A stretch of DNA of 64,000 bases from Streptomyces sp. A 4/2 (GCF_940670765.1 NZ_CALNVW010000017.1:268770-332769), one strand, 5' to 3'; positions 53,986-63,902 are shown, counted from the stretch's first letter. Program-made: numbers and translations. The notes: generated by a model not told the origin, from the sequence alone.

Positions 53986-55391
53986 CGGTCCTGGCCGGTC
54001 GGCTCCGACGCCCCGTCCGGGACGACCGGCACCAGCGGCAACGGGTCCGACGGCTCCAACTCGGGGTCGTCGATCCGGAAGGTCCGCACCCGGCCGGGCG
54101 CGGTCGAACCAGGTTCCTCGAACCGGACCGTCACCCGTCCCACCCCGCTCCCCTGCACCCACCCGGCCCCGTACACACCGTGGTGGACGTCGTGCCCGGC
54201 GAGCCAGTGGCGTTCGGGGGGCGGCTGCGGGCCGGCGCCGGGCACCTCCACGGTGTCCGCGCCCGCCGCCGCTTGCTTCTCGTCGGTCGCCGACGTCTCC
54301 AGCACGGCAGCCCGCTCGGTGGCGGCCTGCGCGAAGAGATCCTCCTGGGTGAAGTCCGCAAGACCGGTGACGCCCACACCGAGCAGCCTGACGCCGCCGG
54401 TGGTGTCCACCGACTCCAGCAGCCGCCCCGCCGCCTCTCGCACGACCTCCGGGTCGTCCGTGGGCCCCCGGAGGGTCTCGGAACGCGTCAGGGTGGAGAA
54501 GTCGTACCGCCGGACCTTCAGCACGACCGTCCTGCCCGACCGCCCGGCGGCCCGCAGCCGCTCCACACACCGGTCGGCCAGCCGTACCACCTCCAGCCGC
54601 ACTCGCACCCGGTCGTGCAGATCCACATCGAAGGTGTCCTCCACGGAGACCGACTTGGTGTCCCGCTCGGCGACCACCGGCCGGTCGTCGTGCCCGATCG
54701 CCATGCGGTAGAGGGAACCGCCGTGGGCCTTGCCCAGCAGACGTACGAGCTCGTCCTCACCGGCCTCGGCCAGATGGGACACCGTGGTCATCCCGGCCCG
54801 CCGCAGATGCTCACCGGTGGCAGGACCGACGCCCGGCAGCGTCCGCACGGTCAGCGGTGCGAGCAGCTCCCGCTCCGTGCCCGGTTCGATCAGGACCAGG
54901 CCGTCCGGTTTGGCCCGCTCGGAGCCGATCTTGGCCAGCATCTTGGACCCGGCGAGGCCCACCGACCCACTCAGCCCGGTACCCGCCAGGATGTCTCTCC
55001 GCAGCTGCTCGCCGGTACGCAGCGCCGACCTGCTGTCATCGGCCACCCCGCCCGCCTCCAGGTCCACGAAGGCCTCGTCCAGGCTCAGCGGCTCCACCAG
55101 CGGGGAGAGCTGCCCCAGCAGCTCCATGACCTGGTTGCTCACCTCGCGGTACAGGGCGAAGCGAGGCACGAGGTACGCGGCGTTCGGGCAGAGCCGCCGC
55201 GCCTGCGCCATCGGCATCGCCGAGTGCACCCCGAACCGCCTGGCCTCGTACGAAGCAGTGGAGACGACGCCCCGGGGCCCCAGCCCGCCGACCACCACCG
55301 GTTTCCCGCGCAGGCTCGGCTTCGCCGCCTGTTCCGCGGCGGCGAAGAAGGCATCCATGTCCAGATGCAGGATGGTGGGCGCGGCTCTCAC
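53907..55391 (-). CDS. dinB: DNA polymerase IV (Y-family, DinB)
   Basis: 494 residues. Y-family motifs: HLDMDAFFAAAEQ (metal-binding Asp), SYEARRFGVHSAMPMAQARR, PLSLDEAFVDLE (second acidic pair), then the HhH region LPGVGPATGEHLRRAG and the little-finger domain. It is about 100 residues longer than E. coli DinB because of a C-terminal extension with an RGD-like charged tail; no clear beta-clamp motif was identified. It performs translesion synthesis. The GTG start at 55391 is followed by the usual short N-terminus. Confidence 0.95.
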   Translation of the reverse strand: MRAAPTILHLDMDAFFAAAEQAAKPSLRGKPVVVGGLGPRGVVSTASYEARRFGVHSAMPMAQARRLCPNAAYLVPRFALYREVSNQVMELLGQLSPLVEPLSLDEAFVDLEAGGVADDSRSALRTGEQLRRDILAGTGLSGSVGLAGSKMLAKIGSERAKPDGLVLIEPGTERELLAPLTVRTLPGVGPATGEHLRRAGMTTVSHLAEAGEDELVRLLGKAHGGSLYRMAIGHDDRPVVAERDTKSVSVEDTFDVDLHDRVRVRLEVVRLADRCVERLRAAGRSGRTVVLKVRRYDFSTLTRSETLRGPTDDPEVVREAAGRLLESVDTTGGVRLLGVGVTGLADFTQEDLFAQAATERAAVLETSATDEKQAAAGADTVEVPGAGPQPPPERHWLAGHDVHHGVYGAGWVQGSGVGRVTVRFEEPGSTAPGRVRTFRIDDPELEPSDPLPLVPVVPDGASEPTGQDRQSSLASRPKSRSGGGGAAGAETSRP

Positions 55392-55467
55392 ACCACCGAT
55401 GCTGCCTCACGGCACTGACAATCGGGCGGTGCGCCGCTGACAGCGGTCCGTGCGGCGCCGGGCGGGG

Positions 55468-56034
55468 TCAGACGGCCCGGTTGCGCCGTCTGGCCAGCTC
55501 GTCGGCCGGGTTGTGCCCGATCAGGGTCTCGCCGGTGTCGACGCGCTCGCCGTGCAGCTGTGAGAGCGCGCTCTCCACATCACGCCACACGACCCCGACG
55601 GCGATACCGAAGATCCCCTGGCCCCCCTGGAGCAGCCCCACCACCTCGTCGGGCGAGGTGCACTCGTACACCGTCGCGCCGTCGCTCATCAGCGTCACCC
55701 GGTCGAGATCCAGGGCTCCGCGGTCCCGGAGATGGTGGACTGCGGCGCGGATGTTCTGAAGGGCGACGCCTGTGTCCAGGAACCGCTTCACGATCTTGAG
55801 AACGACGACATCCCGGAAGCTGTACAGCCGCTGGGTGCCGGACCCGTGCGCCGGCCGCACACTCGGCTCGACCAGCCCTGTACGCGCCCAGTAGTCGAGT
55901 TGCCGGTAGGTGATACCTGCCGCCGCGCATGCGGTCGGCCCCCGGTAGCCGACGGTGTCGGTCGTGGGTTCGGCTGCTGAGCCGTGAAGCGGATACGTCC
56001 CGCCCGCCGCCGTACCGTCGCCGCTGCTTCTCAC
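55468..56034 (-). CDS. MerR-family regulator (mycobacterial Rv1830-type)
   Basis: 188 residues from GTG 56034, which has GGAGG five bases upstream; the longer frame to 56112 lacks one. The MerR HTH reads YRGPTACAAAGITYRQLDYWARTGLVEPS and RLYSFRDVVVLKIVKRFLD. The C-terminal part (TVYECTSPDEVVGLLQGGQG) may be a sensory domain. Gene order (gcvP, MerR, bifunctional nuclease, MerR, FHA) matches Mycobacterium tuberculosis Rv1832-Rv1827, so it is the likely Rv1830 counterpart. The regulated genes in Streptomyces are not evident. Confidence 0.9.
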   Translation of the reverse strand: MRSSGDGTAAGGTYPLHGSAAEPTTDTVGYRGPTACAAAGITYRQLDYWARTGLVEPSVRPAHGSGTQRLYSFRDVVVLKIVKRFLDTGVALQNIRAAVHHLRDRGALDLDRVTLMSDGATVYECTSPDEVVGLLQGGQGIFGIAVGVVWRDVESALSQLHGERVDTGETLIGHNPADELARRRNRAV

Positions 56035-56198
56035 GCCGACCTCCGTCCTTGACCTGCCCTCTCGACGGTAGGCAGTCACTTGAGGTGCGTCAACGATCGC
56101 CACACTCGGCACGCCGAGTGATAATCACCCTAAGAGTGGTTTCGCGTGCCCCGCTTCGGGGAAAGGCTTGCCGAATGCGCGGGCACCCCCGCCGAGCC

Positions 56199-56672
56199 TC
56201 ACTGGCTGTTGGTCCCGAAATCTTCCGGCGAGATCTGGTCGAGGAATTCGCGGAACTTCTCCACCTCGTCCTCCTGCTCGTCGGGGATCGCGATTCCCGC
56301 ATCGTCGAGGACCCCGTCGCTGCCGTAGATCGGAGTCCCGGTGCGCAGGGCGAGCGCTATGGCGTCGGACGGCCTGGCACTCACCTCGACCCCGCTCGCG
56401 AAGACCAGCTCCGCGAAGAAGACCCCGTCGCGCAGGTCGGTGATGCGCACTTCGGTGAGCTCCTGGCCGACCGCCTCCAGGACATCCTTGAAGAGGTCAT
56501 GAGTCAGCGGCCTGGCTGGAGCCATGCCCTGCTGGGCGAAAGCGATCGCGGTCGCTTCCCCAGGGCCGATCCAGATAGGGAGATACCGGTCGCCTCCCAC
56601 TTCACGCAGGAGCACGATCGGTTGGTTGGAGGGCATTTCCACCCGGACACCCACAACGTCGAGCTCGTTCAC
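56199..56672 (-). CDS. Bifunctional nuclease (BFN) family protein
   Basis: 157 residues with the DUF151/BFN core: MNELDVVGVRVEMPSNQPIV, LPIWIGPGEATAIAF, and VEVSARPSDAIALALRTGTP. Plant and bacterial BFN proteins have been reported to cleave DNA and RNA; in actinobacteria this gene (Rv1829 type) is strictly conserved between the two MerR genes, and its physiological role is not settled. The GTG start at 56672 has only a weak ribosome site. Confidence 0.93.
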   Translation of the reverse strand: MNELDVVGVRVEMPSNQPIVLLREVGGDRYLPIWIGPGEATAIAFAQQGMAPARPLTHDLFKDVLEAVGQELTEVRITDLRDGVFFAELVFASGVEVSARPSDAIALALRTGTPIYGSDGVLDDAGIAIPDEQEDEVEKFREFLDQISPEDFGTNSQ

Positions 56673-56725
56673 ACAGCAACCCTAGGACGTGCCCGGCAGG
56701 TTTGGGTAGTCGGGCTCCCCCATGA

Positions 56726-57469
56726 TCAGTACAACCGGACCCCGAGAGAGGTCTGTACCAGCGCCGCGTGCAGCCGTACCGTCAGCGCCGCGAGCTCTCT
56801 CGTGGTCGTCTCCGCATGCACTCTGGTCTGCGGATTACGGTTCAGCCGGAGCGGGGCCACGACCTGTTCGATCAGCCCGGACTCACGATCGGCCGCGGCC
56901 TTCATGGCCCGGAGATGACGGGGCTCCAAACCAAAACGGCCCAGTTCGGCCACAAGCCTGGCCACATTCACGGCCTCGGCGTCGTAACCGCCCTCGGGCA
57001 CCGGCGCGATCAAACCGTACGACTCCCACTCGGCAAGGTCCTCCGCCCCGATCCCGGCGGCAGCGAGCAGCTCGTCGCGGCCCACCCGGGTGGCCGTGGG
57101 ACCCCCGGACCCGTCGTCCGGCGCCCCGTCGGCGCGCGCCAGAGCGGCACCGGGCGCGGGAAGCTGGATCTGCTCCCCACGGCCCAGCGCGTCGAGATGG
57201 TCACGGATGACCCTCAGCGGCAGATAGTGGTCCCGCTGCATCCTCAGGACCTGAGCGAGCCGCTCGACGTCCGCCGGACCGAATTTCCGGTACCCGGAGG
57301 ACGTGCGCTGCGGCTCGACCAGTCCCTCGGCCTCCAGGAAGCGAATCTTGGAGATCGTGACCTCGGGAAACTCGTCCCTGAGCAGATTGAGTACCGTGCC
57401 GATACTCACCAGCCGGTCGCTCTCGGTGGCGGTGCCCCGATCGGCACCGCCTGTCGATGAATGCAGCAT
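56726..57469 (-). CDS. ftsR: MerR-family transcriptional regulator FtsR
   Basis: 247 residues from ATG 57469 with AGGGAAGG close upstream; an alternative GTG at 57490 overlaps the stop of the FHA gene. The HTH reads VSIGTVLNLLRDEFPEVTISK with IRFLEAEGLVEPQRTSSGYR, and the C-terminal half has helices around LRAMKAAADRESGLIEQVV. It is the counterpart of Rv1828 and of Corynebacterium FtsR, a regulator of cell division genes such as ftsZ. In Streptomyces a role in division is inferred from synteny and family. Confidence 0.88.
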   Translation of the reverse strand: MLHSSTGGADRGTATESDRLVSIGTVLNLLRDEFPEVTISKIRFLEAEGLVEPQRTSSGYRKFGPADVERLAQVLRMQRDHYLPLRVIRDHLDALGRGEQIQLPAPGAALARADGAPDDGSGGPTATRVGRDELLAAAGIGAEDLAEWESYGLIAPVPEGGYDAEAVNVARLVAELGRFGLEPRHLRAMKAAADRESGLIEQVVAPLRLNRNPQTRVHAETTTRELAALTVRLHAALVQTSLGVRLY

Positions 57470-57486
57470 GGACCTTCCCTGAGGGG

Positions 57487-58311
57487 TCACACGCCCCGCT
57501 GGCTCGCGTAGAAGACCAGCCGGTACTTGCCGATCTGCACCTCGTCACCGTTGGCCAGCGCGACAGCGTCGATGCGCTCACGGTTGACGTACGTGCCGTT
57601 GAGGCTGCCGACGTCCGAGACGGTGAAACCGCCGTCGGCACCCCTGCGGAACTCCACATGGCGCCTTGAGACGGTGACGTCGTCGAGGAAGATGTCGCTC
57701 TGCGGATGACGGCCCGCTGTGGTCAGCTCACCGTCCAGCAGGAAGCGGCTACCGGAATTCGGACCGCGACGCACCACCAGCAGCGCAGAACCCGGCGGCA
57801 GAGCGTCGACGGCCGCCTGGGCCTCGGGCGAGAGCGAAGGCGAAGCGGTCTGCCCCGTCACCTCCGCCTCGTACGCCTCAAGTCCGGAGATGGAGATCGT
57901 CGAAGTGGTCTCCGAGGGCCGCTCGGGCACTCCGGCCCGCAGCGGCGCCCCGCAGTTGGAGCAGAACCGACTGGCCTGGGCATTCTGGTGGCCGCACCTC
58001 GTACACACCGGCATGGACGCATCCTCCTGCCGCGACTGCCCCGCGTGGGCATTGGTTGCGTACGGATCCGAGGGAAACCCTCGACCCGCACTTGAGGTTG
58101 ACGCTTCACCAAAACCTATGCGCCCCTGACCGGCAGGGTCAACAGACGACGCACCCTGATCACCCGAATTGTCCCGGCCGGGCTGACCCACCTCGTCACG
58201 GAACAGCGGGCGGTCCACGCCCTGGTCCTCGCCCTCCACATGGCGTGGGGCGCGGTGACGTGCGTTTTCCTCACGTGCACTCTTGCCGAACAGCTTCCCA
58301 AACAACTTCAC
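57487..58311 (-). CDS. GarA/OdhI-like FHA protein with zinc ribbon
   Basis: 274 residues, starting at GTG 58311 with AAGGGG upstream. A basic/disordered N-terminus (about 1-98) precedes a zinc ribbon (CTRCGHQ...FCSNCG, about 102-121), then SETTSTISISGLEAYE, in which ETTS is the phosphorylation motif of GarA. The FHA domain (about 175-265) contains TAGRHPQSDIFLDDVTVSRR and VGSLNGTYVNRERID. In mycobacteria GarA is switched by PknB/PknG and controls glutamate and TCA enzymes. The extra zinc ribbon and long N-terminus make this a longer, streptomycete version. Confidence 0.9.
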   Translation of the reverse strand: MKLFGKLFGKSAREENARHRAPRHVEGEDQGVDRPLFRDEVGQPGRDNSGDQGASSVDPAGQGRIGFGEASTSSAGRGFPSDPYATNAHAGQSRQEDASMPVCTRCGHQNAQASRFCSNCGAPLRAGVPERPSETTSTISISGLEAYEAEVTGQTASPSLSPEAQAAVDALPPGSALLVVRRGPNSGSRFLLDGELTTAGRHPQSDIFLDDVTVSRRHVEFRRGADGGFTVSDVGSLNGTYVNRERIDAVALANGDEVQIGKYRLVFYASQRGV

Positions 58312-58504
58312 GGGCGATTCCCCTTGACTGAAACAGACCCGCCCGTGGGGCAGGACGAACTCTCAATGAACACACCTGCCGAACCGGACATCCTTACAAC
58401 GTCCGTATCCCCCAGACAGTTTCCACCACGCACCCCGCTTCTGGTGCGCCGACCCCCCGCAACCTCATCCCCTTGTCCCGCAGCCCTCAGGCTCCCCCGT
58501 GCCA

Positions 58505-59329
58505 CTACGAGGAGGACCGAGCGTAGTCAGGCTGCTTCGCCGGTCGCAAGGCGTCCACGACGATCTTCTCAGCAGGTGTCACAGTGGCTGTGGCCTGCTC
58601 CTTCTCCAGAGTCTGCACCACGCCGCCCGGAATATTCAGCGCGGGCTCAAGATCCGCGGGTTTACCGATCACCTTGAAGCTGTACGGGGCGACGACCTTC
58701 TTCCCGTCCACCCTGACAGCGCCGCCCGCGTCGGAGAAGTATGTATCCCCCACGACCCGGACGTCATTGATCTGGATCGCCTCGGCACCGGCCGCACGCA
58801 GCTCCTGGATCGTGTCGAGCAGCATGTCCGCCTGGACCGTGCGGTGCGGGTCGTTGATGACGAGGGTGATGCCCGGGCCCTGTGCTGCCACCGTGCCTGC
58901 CAGGATGCCGAGTTGACGTGCTTTCTCGCTCGTCTGCTTGCGCGCCTCCTCGGCCTGGTCCGAACTGCTCTCCAACTCGGAGCGCTGGCTCTGCAGACGC
59001 TGCTTCTCGTCCTCAAGACGCTGAGTGCGGTTGTCGAGCTCGTCGAGGATGCGCACCAGGTCCTCCTGACGTGCGCCGCGGAGCGGGCTGTTGTCGCTGT
59101 TCGAGCGGACCTGGATGGCAAGACCCAGTCCGAGCACGAACAGCAGTACAGCGACGATGAGTTGAGCCCGTGTGACGCGTGGCGGCCACAGCGCCGCCAT
59201 CATTCGCCGACGACCGGTCATGCCCTCGGGCGGTCCCGGAGTCTCCTCCGCCCCCTGCTCACCGGCAGGCTGCTCGGGGAACTCCTCAGGAGATTTCCCG
59301 GGGTTCTCCTCGTTCGGTTCGTTGCTCAT
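58505..59329 (-). CDS. DUF881-family membrane-anchored protein (second copy)
   Basis: 274 residues. A cytoplasmic Glu/Pro-rich start, one membrane segment (AQLIVAVLLFVLGLGLAIQV), an extracytoplasmic coiled coil (about 75-140) and the DUF881 domain with GPGITLVINDPHRTVQADM and AAGAEAIQINDVR. ATG 59329 is chosen over GTG 59338. DUF881 proteins occur in pairs around the small basic protein in actinobacteria; a division-related role has been suggested but no activity is known. Homologue of Rv1825/Rv1823. Confidence 0.92.
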   Translation of the reverse strand: MSNEPNEENPGKSPEEFPEQPAGEQGAEETPGPPEGMTGRRRMMAALWPPRVTRAQLIVAVLLFVLGLGLAIQVRSNSDNSPLRGARQEDLVRILDELDNRTQRLEDEKQRLQSQRSELESSSDQAEEARKQTSEKARQLGILAGTVAAQGPGITLVINDPHRTVQADMLLDTIQELRAAGAEAIQINDVRVVGDTYFSDAGGAVRVDGKKVVAPYSFKVIGKPADLEPALNIPGGVVQTLEKEQATATVTPAEKIVVDALRPAKQPDYARSSS

Positions 59330-59334
59330 CGGCC

Positions 59335-59667
59335 TCACGCCCGGAACACGTGCCGGCGAATGGCCGCCGCGTTCGAGAAGATGCGGATGCCGAACACGAC
59401 CACCACACCGGTGGACAGTTGCGCCCCGACGCCGAGCTTGTCGCCGAGGAAGACGATCAGCGCGGCGACCACGACGTTCGACAGGAAGGAGACCACGAAG
59501 ACCTTGTCGACGAAGATCCCGTCGAGCATGGCTCGCAGGCCACCGAAGACCGCATCGAGGGCCGCCACGACGGCAATCGGCAGATAGGGCTCGACCATCG
59601 CCGGCACTTCGGGCCTGACCAACAGTCCGACCACGACTCCGACGACGAGGCCAAGTACGGCGATCAC
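59335..59667 (-). CDS. Small basic protein (Sbp family) membrane protein
   Basis: 110 residues with three membrane segments (IAVLGLVVGVVVGLLV, a middle YLPIAVVAALDAVFGGL, and VVSFLSNVVVAALIVFLG) and the basic end IRRHVFRA. It is the Rv1824 counterpart, always found between two DUF881 genes. Its start overlaps the preceding DUF881 stop by GTGA, and its own stop overlaps the next start region, so the three are one translational unit. Confidence 0.93.
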   Translation of the reverse strand: MIAVLGLVVGVVVGLLVRPEVPAMVEPYLPIAVVAALDAVFGGLRAMLDGIFVDKVFVVSFLSNVVVAALIVFLGDKLGVGAQLSTGVVVVFGIRIFSNAAAIRRHVFRA

Positions 59668-60587
59668 GATGTGCCCTTCCCTGTGTCGGCCGCGCTCTGG
59701 TCCTTGCCGGCGGCCTTCGGCTGTGCTGTGCGTACGATCAGGCTCGCGGCGGCAGGAAGGCGCACGTCGTCCTGGCCGGAAATGCTGGTGCGGATGCCGT
59801 AGCTGTCCTTCAGCACCTTCAGGTACTGTCCGTCGGCGCTGTCCTGGAATTTGCTGATCAAGTGCTTCCTGTCCCCCACCGCCAGCACCGTGTACGGAGG
59901 CACCAGCGGTCTGTTGTCCACCAGTATGGCGTCACCTGCCGCACGGATCGCCGACAGGGCGGTCAGCCGCTGCCCGTTGATCGCGATCGCTTCGGCGCCG
60001 GACTGCCAGAGCCCGTTGATGAATTGCTGCATGTCCCGGTCGCGGACCCGGCCCGTGTCGGAGAAGCCGGTGCTCTCCCGCGGCCCGCCACCGCCACCCT
60101 GGTCGGTGCCTTTCGCATCGTCGATCACGAGCTTCACGCCCGGCCCGTGAACCGCTGTCGCGCCGGAGAGCAACGCCACCAGTTCGCCCTGGTCACCGCC
60201 GTGCTTCTGCAGCGCCTTGCGCTGCCGCGCGCCGACCTCGTCACGGAGCCCGTCCACCTTCTTCTGCTCCGCGTCCGCGGACGAAGTCTCGGACTCGATA
60301 CGGTCGATGAGCTCCTGGCGTTCTTTCGCCACCACCGGCGCCGTCACCCGGGCCTGCGCCGCACCGACCGTCACGACAACCGCCGCAAGCACCAGCCCGC
60401 CGGCGAGACCCAGCTTGGCCCGCAGCGAACGGGGCATCCCCGCACCGCCCTCGGCCCTGCGGCGGGCGGTCGCCTCCGCATAGCCGTCGTCGAGGCTGTG
60501 GTCCATCACGTTGGTCAGCAGCGACATCGACGCGTCGGGGCGCGGGGACGGAGAGGTCGCACTCCGAACGGGGGGCTGCTGCGGCAT
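59664..60587 (-). CDS. DUF881-family membrane-anchored protein (first copy)
   Basis: 307 residues from ATG 60587 (60596 adds three). A cytoplasmic region of about 65 residues precedes one membrane segment (LGLAGGLVLAAVVVTVGAA), a coiled coil (about 85-130) and DUF881 (GPGVKLVIDDAKGTD, SGAEAIAINGQRLTALSAIR, LVPPYTVLAVGD). A glycine-rich insertion (GGGGGPREST) lies in the domain. It is the first of the three-gene unit and 90 bp downstream of the nucleotidyltransferase gene, separated by a hairpin. Confidence 0.92.
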   Translation of the reverse strand: MPQQPPVRSATSPSPRPDASMSLLTNVMDHSLDDGYAEATARRRAEGGAGMPRSLRAKLGLAGGLVLAAVVVTVGAAQARVTAPVVAKERQELIDRIESETSSADAEQKKVDGLRDEVGARQRKALQKHGGDQGELVALLSGATAVHGPGVKLVIDDAKGTDQGGGGGPRESTGFSDTGRVRDRDMQQFINGLWQSGAEAIAINGQRLTALSAIRAAGDAILVDNRPLVPPYTVLAVGDRKHLISKFQDSADGQYLKVLKDSYGIRTSISGQDDVRLPAAASLIVRTAQPKAAGKDQSAADTGKGTS

Positions 60588-60636
60588 GCCGCACATCGTC
60601 GCACGCCGCAGCAGGTGGTTCCCAACGGGCCCGTCA

Positions 60637-60674
60637 GTGTGCCGGACAGCCCGGGGTCAGGCCGTCCGGCACAC
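60637..60674 (-). terminator. Hairpin terminator after the nucleotidyltransferase gene
   Basis: GTGTGCCGGAC and GTCCGGCACAC pair over 11 bp with a 16-nt loop, 12 bp past the stop codon. It should limit read-through into the DUF881 operon. Confidence 0.8.
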
Positions 60675-60685
60675 CCGCTACAGCC

Positions 60686-63181
60686 TCACTGGCCTCCGCC
60701 GTCCACGATCGTCGACCACTCGTCCAGCAATGCCTGAGCGGACGCGTCGTCCGGCCCCTCGGCCCACAGATGGGTGACAGCCTCGGCCGGGGCCGGCAGC
60801 ACCATGACCCAGCGGCCGTCGGGCTCGACCACCCGTACGCCATCGGTCGTGTCCACGGAACGGTCCGCCGCCGCCTCCACCACGCGACGCATCACCAGCC
60901 CCTTCACGGCCCACGGGGTCGCCAGGTCGCGCCGCAGCACGTGGGCGCGGGGGATCCGGGCGTCGATCTGGCTCAGAGTCAGCTGCGTACGTGCGACCAG
61001 CCCGATCAGCCGGACGAATGCCGCCGCCCCGTCGAAGACGCTGCTGGACTCGGGAATGATGAAACCCCCGCGGCCGTCGCCGCCGAAGATGGTCGATTCC
61101 TCGCGGCCCACCCGCGTCAGGTCGTCGGGGGAAGTGGTGGTCCACTCCACCTGGGTCCCGTGATAGGCGGCCACCTGTTCCGCAATCCGGGTGGTGGTCA
61201 CGGGAAGGGCCACCCGCCCGCTGCGCCGCTCGGCAGCGATGAGGTCGAGCATGACCAGGAGCGCACGGTCGTCCTCGACGATCCGCCCGCGCTCGTCGAC
61301 GAGCGACAGCCTTTCGCCCACCGGGTCGAAACGCACCCCGAACGCGGCCCGTGCCGAGGCCACGATCTCGCCGAGCCGGACAAGACCCGATCTACGGGTG
61401 TCCGCGGTCTCGGTGGGCCTGGACTCGTCGAGCCCGGGGTTGATGACAAGGGCGTCCACCCCTAGGCGACCGAGCAGACTGGGCAGCACGAGCCCGGCGC
61501 TGCCGTTGGACGCGTCGACCACGACCTTGAGACCCGCTTCGGTGATCCCCGTGGTGTCGACGTTACGGAGCAGAGAGCCGGTGTACGAATCGAAGACGCT
61601 CGCCGGGAAGTGCAGGTCCCCGATCTCGCCGGGGAACGCCCGGCGGTACTCCTGCCGGGCGTACACCCGGTCCAGCTTGCGCTGTCCGCCCTGCGAGAGG
61701 TCGGCGCCCCGCTCGTCGAAGAACATGATGTCGACGGAGTCCGGGACGCCGGGCGACGTACGGATCATGATGCCGCCGGCACTTCCGCGCGCGGTCTGCT
61801 GCCTCGCCACCGGCAGGGGCACGTTCTCCAGGTCCCGCACTTCGATCGCGCTAGCCTGAAGGGCGGAGATCACCGCTCGCTTGAGTGCGCGCGCACCACG
61901 CGAGTGGTCACGTGCCGTGGTGACCGTGGAGCCCTTCTTCAGCGTGGTGGCATAGGCGCCTGCGAGCCGCACAGCGAGTTCCGGCGTGATCTCGACGTTG
62001 AGGATCCCCGAGACTCCCCTGGCGCCGAAGAGGTGCGCCTGGCCACGGGATTCCCAGATGACCGAGGTGTTGACGAACGCACCCGCCTCGATGGTCTTGA
62101 ACGGGTAGACCCGCACATTCCCCTGGATGATGGATTCCTCGCCGACGAGGCACTCGTCACCGATCACGGCGCCGTCCTCGATGCGGGCCGCTCGCATGAT
62201 GTCGGTGTTCTTGCCGATCACGCAGCCCCGAAGATTGCACTGCTGCCCGATGTACACGTTCCCGTGAACAACAGCTTTGTGCAGAAAGGCGCCGGACTTC
62301 ACGACGACGTTGGAACCCACAACGGTGTGTTCCCGGATCTCCACATCGGCTTCCACCTTGGCGTAGTCGCCGATGTACAGCGGCCCTCTGAGCACGGCGT
62401 CGGGGTGCACCTCTGCCCCTTCGGCCACCCACACCCCGGGAGAGATCTCGAAGCCGTCGATGTCCACGTCGACCTTGCCCTCAAGCACGTCCGCCTGGGC
62501 CTTGACGTAGCTCTCGTGCGTGCCCACGTCCTCCCAGTAGCCCTCGGCGATGTAGCCGTAGACCCGCTTCCCCTCCTTCATCAGCTGAGGGAAGACATCG
62601 CCCGACCAGTCGACCGGCACATCGGCCTCGACATAGTCGAAGACCTCGGGCTCCATGACATAGATGCCGGTATTCACCGTGTCCGAGAAGACCTGCCCCC
62701 AGGTCGGCTTCTCCAGGAAGCGCTCGACCTTTCCCTCTTCGTCGACGATCGTGATACCGAATTCCAGCGGATTCGGTACGCGGGTCAGGCACACCGTGAC
62801 GAGTGCGCCCTTCTCCTTGTGGAAATTGATGAGATCCGTCAGGTCGAAGTCGGTCAGCGCGTCACCGGAGATGACCAGAAAAGTATCGTCCTTCAGCGCC
62901 TCTTCGGCGTTCTTGACGCTTCCGGCGGTGCCGAGGGGCTTCTCCTCGTTGGCGTACGTGAGCTCCATGCCGAGCTCCTCGCCGTCGCCGAAGTAGTTCT
63001 TCACGAGCGAGGCGAGGAACTGCACGGTGACGACGGTCTCGCTGAGCCCATGCCGCTTCAGTAGACGCAGCACATGCTCCATGATCGGTCGGTTGACCAC
63101 GGGCAGGAGCGGCTTGGGCATGCTTGAGGTCATTGGGCGAAGGCGAGTGCCTTCGCCGCCAGCCATCACGACGGCCTTCAT
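60686..63181 (-). CDS. Mannose-1-phosphate guanylyltransferase-like protein with degenerate phosphomannomutase domain
   Basis: 831 residues from ATG 63181 (GGAGG 11 bases upstream). Residues 1-235 are a nucleotidyltransferase: [18 protein letters not shown] and [18 protein letters not shown] left-handed beta-helix of hexapeptide repeats (about 250-370) follows. The last about 430 residues resemble phosphomannomutase, but where active enzymes have the phosphoserine loop TASHNP this one reads [10 protein letters not shown], so mutase activity is doubtful. It is the counterpart of the S. coelicolor gene next to the cardiolipin synthase. It probably makes GDP-mannose or a related sugar nucleotide. 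Confidence 0.9.
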   Translation of the reverse strand: MKAVVMAGGEGTRLRPMTSSMPKPLLPVVNRPIMEHVLRLLKRHGLSETVVTVQFLASLVKNYFGDGEELGMELTYANEEKPLGTAGSVKNAEEALKDDTFLVISGDALTDFDLTDLINFHKEKGALVTVCLTRVPNPLEFGITIVDEEGKVERFLEKPTWGQVFSDTVNTGIYVMEPEVFDYVEADVPVDWSGDVFPQLMKEGKRVYGYIAEGYWEDVGTHESYVKAQADVLEGKVDVDIDGFEISPGVWVAEGAEVHPDAVLRGPLYIGDYAKVEADVEIREHTVVGSNVVVKSGAFLHKAVVHGNVYIGQQCNLRGCVIGKNTDIMRAARIEDGAVIGDECLVGEESIIQGNVRVYPFKTIEAGAFVNTSVIWESRGQAHLFGARGVSGILNVEITPELAVRLAGAYATTLKKGSTVTTARDHSRGARALKRAVISALQASAIEVRDLENVPLPVARQQTARGSAGGIMIRTSPGVPDSVDIMFFDERGADLSQGGQRKLDRVYARQEYRRAFPGEIGDLHFPASVFDSYTGSLLRNVDTTGITEAGLKVVVDASNGSAGLVLPSLLGRLGVDALVINPGLDESRPTETADTRRSGLVRLGEIVASARAAFGVRFDPVGERLSLVDERGRIVEDDRALLVMLDLIAAERRSGRVALPVTTTRIAEQVAAYHGTQVEWTTTSPDDLTRVGREESTIFGGDGRGGFIIPESSSVFDGAAAFVRLIGLVARTQLTLSQIDARIPRAHVLRRDLATPWAVKGLVMRRVVEAAADRSVDTTDGVRVVEPDGRWVMVLPAPAEAVTHLWAEGPDDASAQALLDEWSTIVDGGGQ

Positions 63182-63293
63182 GTCGGGGCGCCCTCCTTGA
63201 AGAGACGACAGTCCAGCCGACTTCACCCGTCCGGTGAGGACACTCGGGCGTCATACGCAGTCCGGCCACGCTGCACGGCGCGCATCGACGAGT

Positions 63294-63902
63294 TCAATCG
63301 GCTGCTACGTCCGCCTTCACGATCCGGCGGACCTGTACCACATACAGGATTCCTGCCCACCAATAGAGTGTTGTACCCCATCCTGCGAACGCCCATCCGA
63401 AAACAGACGCAAGAGTGTTGAGCCAACCGCTTCCGTCGCTGAGCAAGAGCAACGGGAACGCATACATCAAGTTGAACGTAGCCGCCTTGCCCAGAAAGTT
63501 CACCTGGGGCGGCGGATAGCCGTGTCTGCGCAGGATTCCCACCATGACCAGCAGCATGAGTTCACGGGCCAATAGTGCCGCCGTCAACCAAATCGGCAGG
63601 ATCTCCCGCCAGGTCAGGCCGACCAGAGTGGAGAGAATGAAGAGACGGTCCGCAGCTGGATCGAGCAGCCGTCCCAGGTTGCTGATCTGGTTCCACCGGC
63701 GGGCAAGCTTGCCGTCGAGATAGTCGCTCACACCACTGAGCATGAGCACCAACAATGCCCAGCCATCGCTCTTGGGCCCACCGAACTCGGGACGGAGAAT
63801 CAGCCACAGGAAGATGGGGACGCCAACCAGGCGAGCCATGCTGAGAATATTGGGGATGGTGAGTACCCGGTCCGTCTGAACACGGGTCTCCTGGACCTCC
63901 AC
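63294..63902 (-). CDS. CDP-alcohol phosphatidyltransferase, likely cardiolipin synthase
   Basis: 202 residues from GTG 63902, with GGAGG seven bases upstream. The family motif D-x2-D-G-x2-A-R-x8-G-x3-D-x3-D is complete in SDYLDGKLARRWNQISNLG then RLLDPAADR. Several membrane segments follow. The gene order matches S. coelicolor SCO1388-SCO1389, where the product is a eukaryotic-type cardiolipin synthase that joins CDP-diacylglycerol with phosphatidylglycerol. PgsA-type activity (phosphatidylglycerophosphate synthesis) is the alternative. Confidence 0.88.
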   Translation of the reverse strand: MEVQETRVQTDRVLTIPNILSMARLVGVPIFLWLILRPEFGGPKSDGWALLVLMLSGVSDYLDGKLARRWNQISNLGRLLDPAADRLFILSTLVGLTWREILPIWLTAALLARELMLLVMVGILRRHGYPPPQVNFLGKAATFNLMYAFPLLLLSDGSGWLNTLASVFGWAFAGWGTTLYWWAGILYVVQVRRIVKADVAAD

